From NCBI GenBank assembly GCA_017311185.1, contig JAESUZ010004818.1, positions 372,001 to 436,000 of the forward strand: 64,000 bases of DNA, read 5' to 3'. Source of the DNA: Proteles cristata cristata. Lineage: Eukaryota > Chordata > Mammalia > Carnivora > Hyaenidae. How positions within the stretch are numbered: the first letter of the stretch is position 1; each line of letters begins with the position of its first letter. This document shows, piece by piece, positions 34,383 to 45,300 of this stretch. Position numbers and translations under genes: made by a program. The notes beneath the pieces are model-generated. The model worked only from the letters and a program-made list of their open reading frames with translations, made no database searches and was not told the origin of the DNA.

Positions 34383-34774
34383 TCCCCATCAGACGGACTG
34401 TGTAGAAGTCAGGGACCTGAGCTCCTATTTCTTCCATAGCACCCAGGGTTTCTTACTTAGTTGTCCAAGTAAGAGAGAAGTTGAATGTGTATCCCAATGG
34501 GATAGAAACAGCCGCCATCAATAATCACTTCAGGATGTAAGTCTCTCCCTCCTGGGCTTGCTCCAAGGAATCAGCCTCTTTCAACGGACCAAGAAGAAAA
34601 CCACGAAACAGGCAACAGCGGGCGGGCAGGGGTTGGCCAGAGTCTAATAATCTCCTCATAATGAGTCTGGGTAATCTAAACTTGATAAAACCTCCTTGAA
34701 TAATCAAGGACGAACTGTCCTTGGGAGAATAACTCCCATCCAGAGAGCACTTTGAGTCTGCAAAGCTCCACCAC
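34383..34774. other. Unassigned sequence
   Basis: Nothing recognised. Confidence 0.45.
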
Positions 34775-34950
34775 GACCATTATCTCATCTGGGGGAACCC
34801 AATGAATATGTGTTGAAGGACGGAGCCTCGCAACAGTCTCTTGATGCAAGGTGTTAGGATCCTGATTTAACTGGTAAGGAAGCTGAGGCTCAGAGACGTG
34901 CATCAGATTGCTAGATGGAGACGGGTCCTGTTTGATGCCAAGCCTAGCGG
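34775..34950 (-). mobile_element. MIR
   Basis: gatttaactggtaaggaagc, tgaggctcagagacgtgcat. Confidence 0.7.
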
Positions 34951-35489
34951 CCTCCGCCCCGTACCGCACCTGCCTGATACACACAGGCTCACTGTGGGTA
35001 TGGAGTCACTGGCCCTCCCCTGACCCGCTCCGGAAATCCAACCAGTACAGCCGCTCTCAGTGTGCTGGTCTTGGAGATGGGTCTTTGAAGCAGCAGGTAA
35101 AACTCACTCATTGCACCCCTACCCTGCCTGCCAGCAGGCATATTCCCTGGTGGGTGGGAACCGTGGAAAGCTGGACAGGGACAACTAGCAGAGCTGGGAT
35201 GCAAACAAACAACGAGGCTGGTGAAAGATGGGCCCGGGCGTCTTCGGCTGACGGAGGGTGTGTAAAATATGGAAATAAAAAATTACACAACTGAGCTGTC
35301 TCCTGGGAAGACGGGGGCTAATTAGACGTCTCACAGTGCCCTGGCTCCTAATCACAGAGCAATCTTTACCTTGGGGTTGCAAACCCCAGCCACGAGCCAG
35401 GCACGCTGCCCAGGGAGGCTGCTGGGCCTCTGGTGGTCACGAAAGCCACCGCTCAGGGCGCACTTTCCAGGTGCCGTGCTCTGCGCTGG
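34951..35489. other. Unassigned sequence
   Basis: Nothing recognised. Confidence 0.45.
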
Positions 35490-35830
35490 GAATTTGCATT
35501 CATCGCTCACTGAATACAAGCCTCCTTAAAAAAAAAGTTTTATTTATTTATTTTGAGAGAGACAGAGATAGCACAAGGGGGGAGGGGCAGAGAGAGGAGG
35601 AGTATCCCCAGCAGGCTCCACATTGTCAGCACAGAGCCTGACGCGAGGCTTGAACCCATGAAGCTGTGAGATCATGACCTGAGCCGAAACCAAGAGTCGG
35701 ACGCTTAACTGACTGAGCCACCCAGGCACCCCCTGAATATAAGTCTCCTTAAAACCCCAAGAGGAAAGTGCTCAAGCATCCTCATTTGCTGGATGAGGAA
35801 GCAGAGGCAAGGGGAAGTTGTATACGTACC
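35490..35830 (-). mobile_element. MIR split by a SINE
   Basis: Left part ends in a stretch reading tgaatacaagcctcctt; the right part resumes with the copied tgaatataagtctcctt and aggaaagtgctcaagcatc, gctggatgaggaagcagagg. SINE insertion lies between. Confidence 0.75.
35532..35733 (-). mobile_element. CAN-SINE in MIR
   Basis: Starts aagttttatttatttatttt, ends gagccacccaggcacccc. The duplication is about 21 bases with two transitions (35511-35531 and 35734-35754). Confidence 0.96.
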
Positions 35831-36009
35831 CCTAGTCTTGCGGGGAGGTGAAAGGTGGTCACTGACCCTAGAGACAAAAGGAAAGATGGCTGTAAATCCA
35901 TAAAGAAAGAATTGCTTTGCTCTCTCCATCACATTTTTCTGGAGCCCTCGGATTCCTTCGAATCCAGTTTGAAAAGCACTGTCCTTGTTCAATTCCTATA
36001 TCTGACACA

Positions 36010-36120
36010 CGAAAAACAGAGCTCTGGAGGAGCGAAGTGATCTGTCCAGTGTCAAAAAGCCAGGAAGCGGTAGAGCCACAACCAGACATCAAGCTTCCTG
36101 CTGTCCAGGTCAAGGACTTT
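36010..36120 (-). mobile_element. MIR fragment
   Basis: aaaacagagctctggaggag, gtgatctgtccagtgtcaaa, agccaggaagcggtagagcc. Confidence 0.65.
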
Positions 36121-36229
36121 TGGCTGGGCCAGGCGGCCTTCACCACTGTCAACTTGACCCAGCTCTGCAGGTGGGTAAAGCTATAGATGATGCAGACACT
36201 CACCGTACAGACTCAGAAAAGAAGATAAA

Positions 36230-36360
36230 GGTATGTCATTTATTGAATGATCTTCGTACCAGGCTGTGGGGCTGTGTGAGGGGCCCAGAGTTGGGGGAAC
36301 ATGGGCCCTATTCTCAGGAGCTCACAGCAGAGTTGGGGAGACAGACAGGGGCTCCCAGGG
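36230..36360 (-). mobile_element. L2 3' fragment
   Basis: tgtcatttattgaatgatct, ctattctcaggagctcacag and ttggggagacagacagggg match a reversed L2 end. Confidence 0.6.
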
Positions 36361-36768
36361 CTGCCCCACAAACCAGAGGGTGGAGGAAATTTTACCGAAA
36401 GTGCCCAGGATAGCCCATGACGAGTACAGAGTGGGAGAGAGCCCTTCTGGACTGGACAGGGGCCTTTGGAAAGGGGGCACTTGGACCTGCAGACCTGAGA
36501 TCATTGATGGGACCAATTAGGAGAGGCCCTGAGAGCAAGGCCAAGAGGCAGAGAAGTGCCGGGTGTGAGGGTCACCAGGCTGGAACCGTCCAAAACAGAT
36601 CAGCTCAGCCTCTGCCCTGTGCCCTTTGCTACCATGATTTGTTCTTCCAACTCTAGCCTTTCTGGGGTATGTTTGGGGGTTCGGCCTCTTCGCTTTCAGC
36701 CACTGTACTGAAGATGGGAGGGGGAAGAAGGGGAGAGCAGGGAAAAGGAAATTGATTCTACAAGGCTG
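36361..36768. other. Unassigned sequence
   Basis: Nothing recognised. Confidence 0.45.
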
Positions 36769-36788
36769 TGTGTGTGTGTGTGTGTGTA
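36769..36788. repeat. (TG)n microsatellite
   Basis: About ten TG units. Confidence 0.85.
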
Positions 36789-36977
36789 CATAAGAACAAA
36801 ATACCACTGGTATCAAACACTACCTAAAGCTACTTCTCCCTAATTTTAGAGAGGCACAATGCACCATGGGGGAGTGTTCGAATATCGCTTTATTATTAAC
36901 ACAACTCTTCTAGGAAAATGCCTTGATGGTCTCTCTGATCCCTGGCCTGCAAGGGGAAGGGGAAACAGAAGAGAAGC

Positions 36978-37200
36978 GGGGCGCCTAGATGGCTTGGTTG
37001 GTTGAGCGTCCGACTTTCACTTAAGTCATGATCTCGCGCTTCGTGGGTTCGAGCCCCGTGTCGCGCTCTGTGCTGACTGCCATCTCGGAGCCTGGAGCCT
37101 GTTTCAGTCTGTGACTCCCTCTTTCTCTGACCCTCACCTGCTCACACACTCTCTCTCTCTCCTAGAAATAAATAAAACGTTTAAAAAAAAAAAAAGAAGA
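36978..37200 (+). mobile_element. CAN-SINE, GCAGTC/CTAGAAATAAA subfamily
   Basis: Plus-strand copy showing the subfamily marks directly: gtgctgactgccatctcgg, gtttcagtctgtgactccct and tctcctagaaataaataaaa. The duplication agaagagaag is at 36967-36976 and 37201-37210. Confidence 0.96.
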
Positions 37201-37210
37201 AGAAGAGAAG

Positions 37211-37689
37211 GCTAAATTGTTCTGCCCGAAATGACATTGGAGCCCTGCTCCCTGGAAACCCCAGAGGCTGGATGGGAAAAGGCTGGGCTGTGGAGCTGGG
37301 AGGGCTCAGAAATGGAGCGTGGTGAGGGCAGGGAAGACAGAAGCCCGAAGCAGAGGAGGAGGTGCACTCTGTGGACACAGAACGGCCACCCGGTTTTGGG
37401 GAACATCAAGCTGTTTTTGCCCGCTCCTGTATTTCCAGCAGAGATCTGGTGGCCACAAGGACCGCATGTCAGTGGCATGTGGAATGACGACGGGCACAGG
37501 AGAGGGAGCTCTAGTCTCCGGTGCCGAGAGCGAGCTCGGGAAGACGGAAGCATCACAGGCAGACGAGGTGAACCCCCGGGCGTGCCAGGGAGAGGGTGCT
37601 TCTCCGAGTAGTGGGGACCAGGCCTGAGCTGTTTCGTTGGGAGACTGAAGTGACAGCTACTGCCAGAGGCGAGAGGGTAAGGGAGCTTG
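37211..37689. other. Unassigned GC-rich sequence
   Basis: Overlapping open frames on both strands (up to 165 codons) show no domain. Confidence 0.45.
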
Positions 37690-37990
37690 GCGAACCCATG
37701 TGTGTGCATGTTTCCATGATGCCTATTTATATCCGTGTGCTCCTGAGTGCCAAAGCCCGTGTGATTGTGCAGGCAAATGTGGGTGTGCGTACGTGTACGT
37801 ATGCTACCCTGTGTACGTGTGAGTATGTGCGATGGGGCCTGGGCTTCAGGACGTGTGGGTTACATGTGTTCTAATGAATATATGTGAACAGCGGCCACGC
37901 GGGTGTGGACGTGAGGATGCATGTGAGCGTGGCTGTGTCACTGTGTGCGTGTAGGGCTATGGGAGTATTTGTAAGTGTGTAGACGCTAGA
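37690..37990. repeat. Irregular TG-rich tract
   Basis: Many TGTG, CGTG and CATG words without a constant unit. 37783-37804 is 22 bases of strict purine-pyrimidine alternation including CGTACG words. Confidence 0.6.
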
Positions 37991-38364
37991 TTCTGTGTGT
38001 GCACAGAGCTGCCAGGGACCCGAGGCGGCCCGACAACCTCCGCAGTGCGTCTCCCACCCCCCATGGGGCCCAGCCCAGCCGGTGAGGCTCTGGGCAGCGG
38101 GGACGGGGGTGTGGAAGTCCCAGGCGTGCCTGCCCCACAGCCCTGCCCCTCGCCCGAGAACATCCCCACTCTCCCATTCCTGGGAAGGAACGTCATGTCC
38201 ACTGGCTCCTCTCCTGCCCGCTGAGTCCAAGTCGCTTGTCTTGGGCTGCAAGGCGCTTCCTGACCGGGACGGGGAGCATCCAGGGAGCCAAACCCCGGGG
38301 GCAGAGTGGGAGGGAGACACCCCGGCTCCGAGAGTGTCAGCACCAGGAGATCTTCCCGGGGTGA
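37991..38364. other. Unassigned GC-rich sequence
   Basis: A 198-codon minus-strand frame and a 144-codon plus-strand frame overlap here; both look like products of GC-rich composition. Confidence 0.45.
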
Positions 38365-38600
38365 TTAAAGCAGCCATCATTTGCTGGGTGTTTGCCATGC
38401 GCCAGCCCCGTGCAGAGCGTTTCACATGAATAAACTCACTTAAGCCTCCCGACGGCCCTAGTTGCAAGGGGCTGCCGTGATTTCATCTGGGCAGAGGAGG
38501 ACATCGAGGCCCAGGTTAAGGAACTTGTACAAGACAATGCAGGCAGGGCTGAGACTGGAACTGCCGAGGTTCCCATACACCTCAGCCAGTCTCACCTTTT
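38365..38600 (-). mobile_element. MIR (first of three)
   Basis: tttgctgggtgtttgccatg, aataaactcacttaagcctc, ctgagactggaactgccgag. Confidence 0.75.
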
Positions 38601-38624
38601 TCAAATACTCTTTTAGAACCTGAG

Positions 38625-38860
38625 GGCCTACTGCGCACCGGGCTGTGTGCTGAGCCCTTCCACACCATAAATGACGCACATTACACCTTCCACTTATTGT
38701 CCTATGTCATCTCCATAACTACATTATAAGGTTGATGTGATTCCCACTCACAGTGAAAGAAACCGAGGAACAGAGAGGTTGGCTCACTTTCCTAAGGACA
38801 CACAGCCGGTAAAAATTGGAACCAGAATTTGAACTGGAGCCCATGTTTTTAATAAATTAG
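38625..38860 (-). mobile_element. MIR (second of three)
   Basis: actgcgcaccgggctgtgtg, tgaaagaaaccgaggaacag, aaggacacacagccggtaaa, agaatttgaactggagccc. Confidence 0.8.
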
Positions 38861-38879
38861 ACGATCACATCTTAGACCC

Positions 38880-39005
38880 ATGATACTCTCGTGAAGTGGG
38901 GACTATTTCGTCCCGGATCAGAGACAGGGCACAGAACTGTGATGTAACTTGCTCCCTGAGTAAGGAGCAGAGACAGGATATAAACTCGGGTCTGTGGGAA
39001 CCTCA
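38880..39005 (-). mobile_element. MIR fragment (third of three)
   Basis: agtggggactatttcgtccc, tgatgtaacttgctccctg, ggatataaactcgggtctg. Three reversed MIRs lie within 640 bases. Confidence 0.6.
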
Positions 39006-39064
39006 GTGTGCTTCTGTAGATGGACATCTGAGACTGAATTATAAGAACATGGTCAGGCGTCTAC

Positions 39065-39104
39065 GTGTGTGTGTGTGTGTGCGTGTGTGTGTGTGTGTGT
39101 GTGT
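39065..39104. repeat. (GT)n microsatellite
   Basis: About 20 GT units with one C interruption; likely variable in length. Confidence 0.95.
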
Positions 39105-39454
39105 TGGATCTTTCCATACTTTTCCCGCCACCCCAACCCTTCAGCTCTAGCCCTCGGGTCCCAGAGAGCCCCTCTTCCTTCTCACTCCACTTGTCTCTGT
39201 TCCTCTCTCCCACCCCTGACTCTCCCCTTCTCAGATTTTTCATGACACTCAGACCACATACCTCCTCAAAGAGCCCTGTTCTCCTCCACCTGACGCTAAG
39301 CTTTTCAGCTGAGTTTTCTTTGTCGGGCCCCATCTCCATGTCAGGTCTGGGGTTCCCCACCACCACAGCTTAGCACGGGGCTAAGCCCATGATAGAGACT
39401 CAGACAGTACTCACTGCTTCTCCCGGTGATGGGGTGAGCCTGGAGTCGCCTGGG
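39105..39454. other. Unassigned sequence
   Basis: Pyrimidine-rich on the + strand; no clear repeat. Confidence 0.45.
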
Positions 39455-39935
39455 GCCCATCCATCTATACATCCATCCAGTAAATATTTGTTAAACAACT
39501 ACGATATCCCACGCACAGTTCTAGGTACTTGTTTACATCAAAGAGTAAAACCTAACAATAATACCTGCTCTTATGGGTCCTATCATCTAGGAAGGAGAGA
39601 AAGACAATAAATGACTAATAAGTAAATTATAGAGTATGTTAGAAGATGATGACTAAAAGAAAAAATAGCATGAGGTAAGGGAGAATCCAGGGCCCATGGA
39701 GAAGGTGATCTTTAAGCAAGTCTTGAAAGACGGAGTGAGTTAGCCATGTGGACATCTGTGGAAGGATGCCCCAGGTGGCACAGACAGCGAGTGCAAAGGT
39801 CCTGAGGTGGCTATGTGCTAGTATGGCTGGAGCAGAATGACCTGGGGGAGAGTAATAGAAGAGCAAGTCAGATCGTGCAAGGACTTGACAGCCACTGTAT
39901 GGACACCTGAACTCAGACTCTGAAGACGAGGGGGC
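39455..39935 (-). mobile_element. L2 LINE, reversed
   Basis: gtaaatatttgttaaacaac, cacagttctaggtacttgt, gcgagtgcaaaggtcctgag and agtatggctggagcagaatg form a reversed L2 3' end. Confidence 0.8.
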
Positions 39936-39964
39936 CTTTAGAAGGTCCTCTTCCTCCTCATCCC

Positions 39965-40265
39965 CATCCCAGACCTTTGTTTTGCTGTCTTTTTATCATT
40001 CAGGTCTGAACCAAAGCGGTCTCCTCAGGGAGGCTTGTCCTAGGACCCACTTTATCTAAGCAGCACCCCGTATCTCACCATTCACTCTTTGTCACAACTG
40101 CCATATGTAATCTTTTGCACAGCACGTGCCATTCTGGAAATGAATGAGCTAAAATGGGTTTTCTTGGTTCCTGTGTTTCTTTTGTGTCTTCATCCGCCAG
40201 AGCGAAGGCTGCTGGAGAGCAGGGCTCGAGTCTGTTTTGTTTGGTGTCCAGTCCCCTCACAGCAC
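39965..40265 (+). mobile_element. L2 LINE, direct
   Basis: tttttatcattcaggtctga, ctcctcagggaggcttgtcc and ctgctggagagcagggctcg match the L2 3' end in + direction. It forms an inverted pair with the neighbour. Confidence 0.75.
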
Positions 40266-40669
40266 CGGAGTGCCGCTCAGCACCGCAACAAGCAGCTGTC
40301 GCCCCGCCCCCGCCCCCGGCCCATTAACAGCCGCAGGTGGCCCAGTGGGGCTGGTTACCAGCTCATAAACTTGCCCCTGGTGGGAAGACAGGTGCGTGCC
40401 TCCTGCAGAAATTCCATCCTGCCCTTCCTCCAGTGGCCACCCTCCTCTTAAAATTCCCTCCTAACACCCACTAAAATGGACTATCAGGGCTTAAACTCAA
40501 GTTACAACAAGCTAAAAGAAGCCATTTGCAAAGCAGAGCCTTGCTCCCTGCCCTTCGACTAGGTCATCAGAAATAAATAGCTCTTTTTTAGAAATTCATG
40601 GCATTGCCCTGCGGGCCCAGTCATAAGGCTGTTACCCGGAGAATTCCACAAAGAAAAGGGCAGCAAGAA
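40266..40669. other. Unassigned, with GC-box-like run
   Basis: 40301-40320 reads gccccgccccc twice over, resembling stacked Sp1/KLF sites; no transcription start evidence. Confidence 0.4.
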
Positions 40670-40865
40670 GTGACAGAGAATCTACTAAGTACTTTGCATA
40701 GAGCTCGTCGCGTAGGGTCCCGAACAAGCCGTGTTTTTACACCTATTTTACAGATAAGGAAACTGAGGCTCAGAAGCGTAGTAACTGAGCTGTCTCAATA
40801 TTATGTGATTCGTTTGTGGCCGAGCCAGCATTCAGCCTTAGGGCTGTCAGACGCCAGACTTCACC
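40670..40865 (-). mobile_element. MIR
   Basis: actaagtactttgcatagag, ttacagataaggaaactgag, ggccgagccagcattcagcc. Confidence 0.85.
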
Positions 40866-41840
40866 TTCTTTCTATATGCCTGTGCTGGCCCAGCTTCAAC
40901 TCAGCCCAAAAACCTATCCTTCAGAGGTCTGAAGGGAAGCAAGGAAAGGAAAAGAATTAACATAAGGAGCCCATCTCAGTGAGACTGAGCCAGCTCAGTA
41001 CTCAGGTCAGAAGAGTTGCCCTGAGCCCAGCGTTGGCCACACGGGCATCCTGGACCGTGCACAGCCCCGTCTCCCCCCCTCCCCCATCCAGGGCACTTGG
41101 AGCGGCCCCGGTCCGGCTCGCCGGCCTGGGTACTCCGCAGGGAGTCTCAGCGGCCCGCCTGCCCACCAGACTAAACATCTCTCTCCCAGCTCCCCCTGCC
41201 CGCCGGCCAGAGTGTCCGAGGAAAGTCTGGACAACAGAAGAGAGGGATAGTTTACACGTGTCTATGGACACCCTTGGGAGAGAGGTGGGCACACACCCAG
41301 GCTTCCAAACACACACGCACAGGGTGAACGGGCCCCTGGACACTGCCTGGGGAGGGGCGAGGGGGTAGACCAGCCCACAGACCCACAAGGACCTCCCCCC
41401 CCACACACACAGATACCCAGATGCCACGTGCCCTGGGCTCCTGGACACCCACGGGGACATGTAGGACCAAGTGTAGACACATACACAGCGTGCAGGGCTG
41501 TATTTTGGAAAATAGGGAAAAGGTTCTGCCAATGTTTCCACTGCGTGCTGCTTATAAAAATTTTGCAGCCAGGAGAGACGCCATGGAGCGGTGTGGCAAT
41601 GTGGGGACTGTCAGCTAAAGTGGGGATCATGAAAACAAACAGCTCAGAGAACACATCGGGGGAGAGGGGTGGACGGCGCTTTGCCCACAGGGTTGGGGTA
41701 AAAGCTATACGAGAGCAGGGTCCCTCAATGGCCGAGACAGAGATGGCCGGAGCCTCTAGCTGACAGGTTTATGGCTTCAAGTTACTGAAAGGAAAAAAAC
41801 AAAACAGCAAAAAACCCCACAAGCCTAACCTGATGGTTAC
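40866..41840. other. Unassigned sequence
   Basis: GC-rich; contains CA-rich patches near 41285-41320 and 41400-41410. A 179-codon minus-strand frame (41002-41541) has no domain. Confidence 0.45.
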
Positions 41841-41856
41841 TTTGGAAAGAGTCACT

Positions 41857-41984
41857 GAAGGGGCGCCTGGGTGGCTCGGTCTGTTAAGCAGTCAACTTCG
41901 GCTCAGGTAATGATCTCGCGGTTCGTGGGTTTGAGCACCGCGTTGGGCTCCGTGCTCACAGCCAGCCCAGAGCCTGGAGCCTGT
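41857..41984 (+). mobile_element. CAN-SINE lacking 3' half but with perfect duplication
   Basis: The left arm, gggcgcctgggtggctcggt to agcctggagcctgt, is present. The CT-rich region and A-rich tail are missing. The flanks tttggaaagagtcact are identical at 41841-41856 and 41985-42000. It resembles the described tailless retropseudogene class, or a later deletion reaching exactly to the duplication. Confidence 0.92.
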
Positions 41985-42000
41985 TTTGGAAAGAGTCACT

Positions 42001-42227
42001 AGAAACGCATGGGAAGTACCGTGTCCAGCACATCCTAGGTACTTAACACGTGAATGCAGTTTGTGTGATTATGCTCACAAATACCATAGGTCTTAACGAC
42101 ACAAATCATTCCGTTGTCACCTTTGATACTGCCCCTTTGCCAGCTGATTCCTTATAGCGCTGTATGTCTCAGAAATATTTTATAGAATTCGTAGGAGTAT
42201 GAAATGCGTTTGTAATGACAATAAGCA
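42001..42227. other. Unassigned sequence
   Basis: Nothing recognised. Confidence 0.45.
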
Positions 42228-42301
42228 CAAAAACAACCAATGTTTACTGAATATTCATTCAGTGCCGGAAGCTGTACTGAGCACTTTACATGTATTATCT
42301 T

Positions 42302-42523
42302 TTTTAAGAAATTGTTTTTAATGTTTTTTTAAAATATTTATTTAATTTTGAGAGAGAGAGGATGAGAGCGCATGCGTGGGCGAGGGGCCAACAGAGAGGG
42401 AGACAGAGGATCCGAAGCGGGCTCTGCCCTGAGACGGAGAACCTGATGTGGGGCTCGAACCCACAGCTGCAAGATCATGACCTGAGCCGAAGTTGGATGC
42501 CTGACTAAGCCATGCAGCTGCTC
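42302..42523 (-). mobile_element. CAN-SINE (first in MIR)
   Basis: Full reversed copy with a perfect 18-base duplication, ctttacatgtattatctt (42284-42301, 42524-42541). The head is worn (catgcagctgctc). Confidence 0.95.
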
Positions 42524-42580
42524 CTTTACATGTATTATCTTGTATGACTTTCACAATAGCGCTATGAGGAGTTACCTTTT

Positions 42581-42796
42581 TTAAAAATTTTTTATTGTTT
42601 ATTTATTGTTGAGAGAGCAAGACAGAGTGTGAGTGGGGGAGGGGCAGAGAGAGAGAGGGAGACACAGAATGAGAAGCAAGCTCCAGGCTCTGAGCTGTCA
42701 GCACAAGGCCCAATGAGGGGCTCAAACTCACAAACTGTGAGATCATGACCTGAACCAAAGATGGGTGCTTAACCGACTGGGCCACCCAGGTGCCCC
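42581..42796 (-). mobile_element. CAN-SINE (second in MIR)
   Basis: Full copy ending gggccacccaggtgcccc. The flanks (aggagttacctttt, aggaggtatcatttt) are only roughly alike. Confidence 0.95.
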
Positions 42797-42870
42797 AAGG
42801 AGGTATCATTTTATACCCATTTTACAGATGAGGAAATTTACCCAAGTGGAGTTTGAATATGAATATAAAT

Positions 42871-44134
42871 ATAAATCTATTTAAGTGCTGAAAAACTCTC
42901 ATGTGTGTTATATTTAGTGTCAAGGAAGTCAGTGAGAACAGTCAGGTAGGCACTAACAATCCTAGCTTCTCACGCAATGAATTCTGGGTTTTCCCCAGTT
43001 TGGGGAATGCAGCTATCTGGTGACTATTATGGTTCTCTTTTGGCCGTTAGTTTGAGCATAAAGAGTCAGTATAGGAGGAGGTCATCCAGAAGTCTCAAAG
43101 GAGGGGACCAAGTTGGATGTTAAAAATGCGAATTTTATGGTAGCCAGAGGGATACATTAAGGAAAAGTCCCAAAGAAAACCAGAGGGGCACATGGGGATT
43201 CAAGGAAGTTCTGATCACAATCCTCCCTGAGGCCTGGAGGGCCTGGCCATCCATTGTATAGAAGGAGATGAGGGAAATTCCAGACGGAGGCTCTAAGAAC
43301 AGAAAAGCCACAGGCATCCCCACTCAGCATAACCTCCATCCCCTGGGCCATGAGCTGCACCCAGCATCCAGACCACTGCATCCATGTAACCACTGTGCGG
43401 ACGGCATGTATGTGTAAACGACAGTGGGGTACCAGAAGTGACCCCTGATGGGAACTACAGATTTGGGGTGATGATGGACCACTCTGGTGCAAAAAGCTGA
43501 TAGCGGGGATGGTAGCCTATATGCGGGGACACTGGGTATGCGCAGGCACATGGGAACTCTCTGGATTTCCTCTCCTTTTTTGCTGTGAAAATAAAACGGC
43601 TCTCAAAAGTACACTTTATTAAATACAAAGGGAGAGACAGAGGGGTGTGGAGCCCCCAAAACGACATAAATCACTCGAGGTCCAAGGGATTTAACTGTGT
43701 TCTCAGTAGCCAAGCTTTTTCTGGGAGGCGTCCTCCAGGCCACCGGGGCGGGGAAGGAGCAGAGACACAGCCCTCCGCACAGCAGATGTGGCCCCTCGCT
43801 TCACCCCCACGCCCCCCCAGCCACGCTGTCCTATTTTTGTTTGTGCCATCGATCGGGGTTCTACATCAATCCCACTGGATGGAGGTTGTGGTGAAGAGTC
43901 ATGTTTTATAGACCTTGGTTTCAGGGCTCAGATGTGGGTGAGCCTCCCTCATCTCCATACAGCCTGTAGTGTGCAAAGCGCTTTTACGAAAGAGCCCCAA
44001 AGGCAGGCAGCTCCCTGCTGGGCCCTCTTGCCAGTTTGGGCATGTAAAGTGTTCAATAATGATTTATTGTGGGATTGAACGGCTCCCTTGAGATTTACAG
44101 AAAATCTTAAGAGGTGGGCAAGTTATTGTGGGGC
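42871..44134. other. Unassigned sequence
   Basis: Contains an AT-rich start, then unique DNA. No exon or repeat recognised. Confidence 0.45.
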
Positions 44135-44575
44135 AATTTTTATGTCACATTTATTGAGTTGCTTACAACAGGCTGGACGTTGTGCAAATCGCTCCACATG
44201 AATTAACTCACTTCATCTTCATTGATAACTTTTGAAGTGAGTAATATTATTTTATTTTTTAATGTTTATTTTTGAGAGAGAGAGAGAGAGGGAGAGAGAA
44301 TGAGCAGAGGAGGGGCAGAGAGAGAGGAAGACACAGAATCTGAAGCAGGCTCCAGGCTTGGAGCTGTCAGCACAGAGCCTGACGCGGGGCTCGAACCCAC
44401 AAACTGGGAGATCATGACCTGAGCCGAAGTCGGACACCTAACCTACTGAGCCACCCGGGTGCCCCAAAGTAAGTAATGTTATTCCTGATAAAACAAGGGC
44501 CCATTTGAAATTCACTAACTTGCCAAAGGTCACACAGCCAGACACAGCAGACAACTTGGCTCTGAACTATCACAA
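44135..44575 (-). mobile_element. MIR split by a SINE
   Basis: acatttattgagttgcttac and catgaattaactcacttcat precede the SINE; aacttgccaaaggtcacaca follows it. Confidence 0.85.
44252..44465 (-). mobile_element. CAN-SINE in MIR
   Basis: Full reversed copy. The flanks gaagtgagtaatattatt (44234-44251) and aaagtaagtaatgttatt (44466-44483) match at 15 of 18 positions. A GA repeat (44274-44292) lies in the arm. Confidence 0.96.
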
Positions 44576-45300
44576 AAAGTTGTTTCAACCCAGCAAAACC
44601 CGGGCTAGGAGAGTTACAGTGACCCCCCCAAGTCCAAGGGGAGGTTATTGGTAGGGTCCAGGCCTGCATCTTAAGAACAGTCCAAATGCCCTCACCTCCT
44701 TGTGACATGGTTACTACAGCCTGGGTCGGGCATGGGACGGCCAGCCCCCCACCACTTAGCAAACATCAGGACACGCCCAGCCTAGGAGGCCAAGGGCAGC
44801 ACTTTCCAGGAGATCCACCCATACCCAAGGCCTGTCTGACACAGACAGGCTGGGCAAAGAAACAGGAAGACATATTCAAAACAATAATAAAAAAGAAAAA
44901 TTAAAAACACGTCTCTTTTCCTACAGCCTCTCATTCCATTCATATCCTCAGCTCAGATGCTGGGTCACAAGCTCAGTCCCTTGTGGAATTCTGCCTGCTC
45001 CATCCCTCTGATCTGGGGAGACAAGGTGGTCCTTAAAGTCCAGGCATGTAGGCAGGTAGACTCAGGCTCCAACTGCTGCAGTAGGCGTGCGTCCATCCAT
45101 CTGCTGGAACCACAAAGAATAAATGCCAACATCTGTTCTTCAGCTGAATGATCTCTGGGCTTCCTCGCTAAGACTGAAGGTCATCATATGAGAAGTAGAT
45201 GTAGGCCGGCTGTGAGGAGGCCCCTAAGCCGTGAGGCACTTTACTTGGGAGAGGCTGTGTTATGTACAATACTATACAGTAATAAGAGATAACTGGGGCT
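44576..45300. other. Unassigned sequence
   Basis: Nothing recognised. Confidence 0.45.

Larger units (their letters stand above)
42228..42870 (-). mobile_element. MIR carrying two SINE insertions
   Basis: Pieces at 42228-42301 (gctgtactgagcactttaca), 42542-42580 (cacaatagcgctatgagga) and 42797-42870 (acccattttacagatgagga) join in MIR order when both SINEs are removed. Confidence 0.88.

Noticed and set aside
37871..38467. 198-codon minus-strand frame
   Set aside because: Built partly on the TG-rich tract and a MIR; the repeat content and GC richness explain it.
41002..41541. 179-codon minus-strand frame
   Set aside because: Low-complexity Gly/Val/Cys-rich peptide from CA-rich DNA; no domain.
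43590..43615. Minus-strand AATAAA (43615 region) as a gene 3' end
   Set aside because: A lone hexamer in AT-rich sequence; no downstream GT-rich element or upstream coding sequence recognised.
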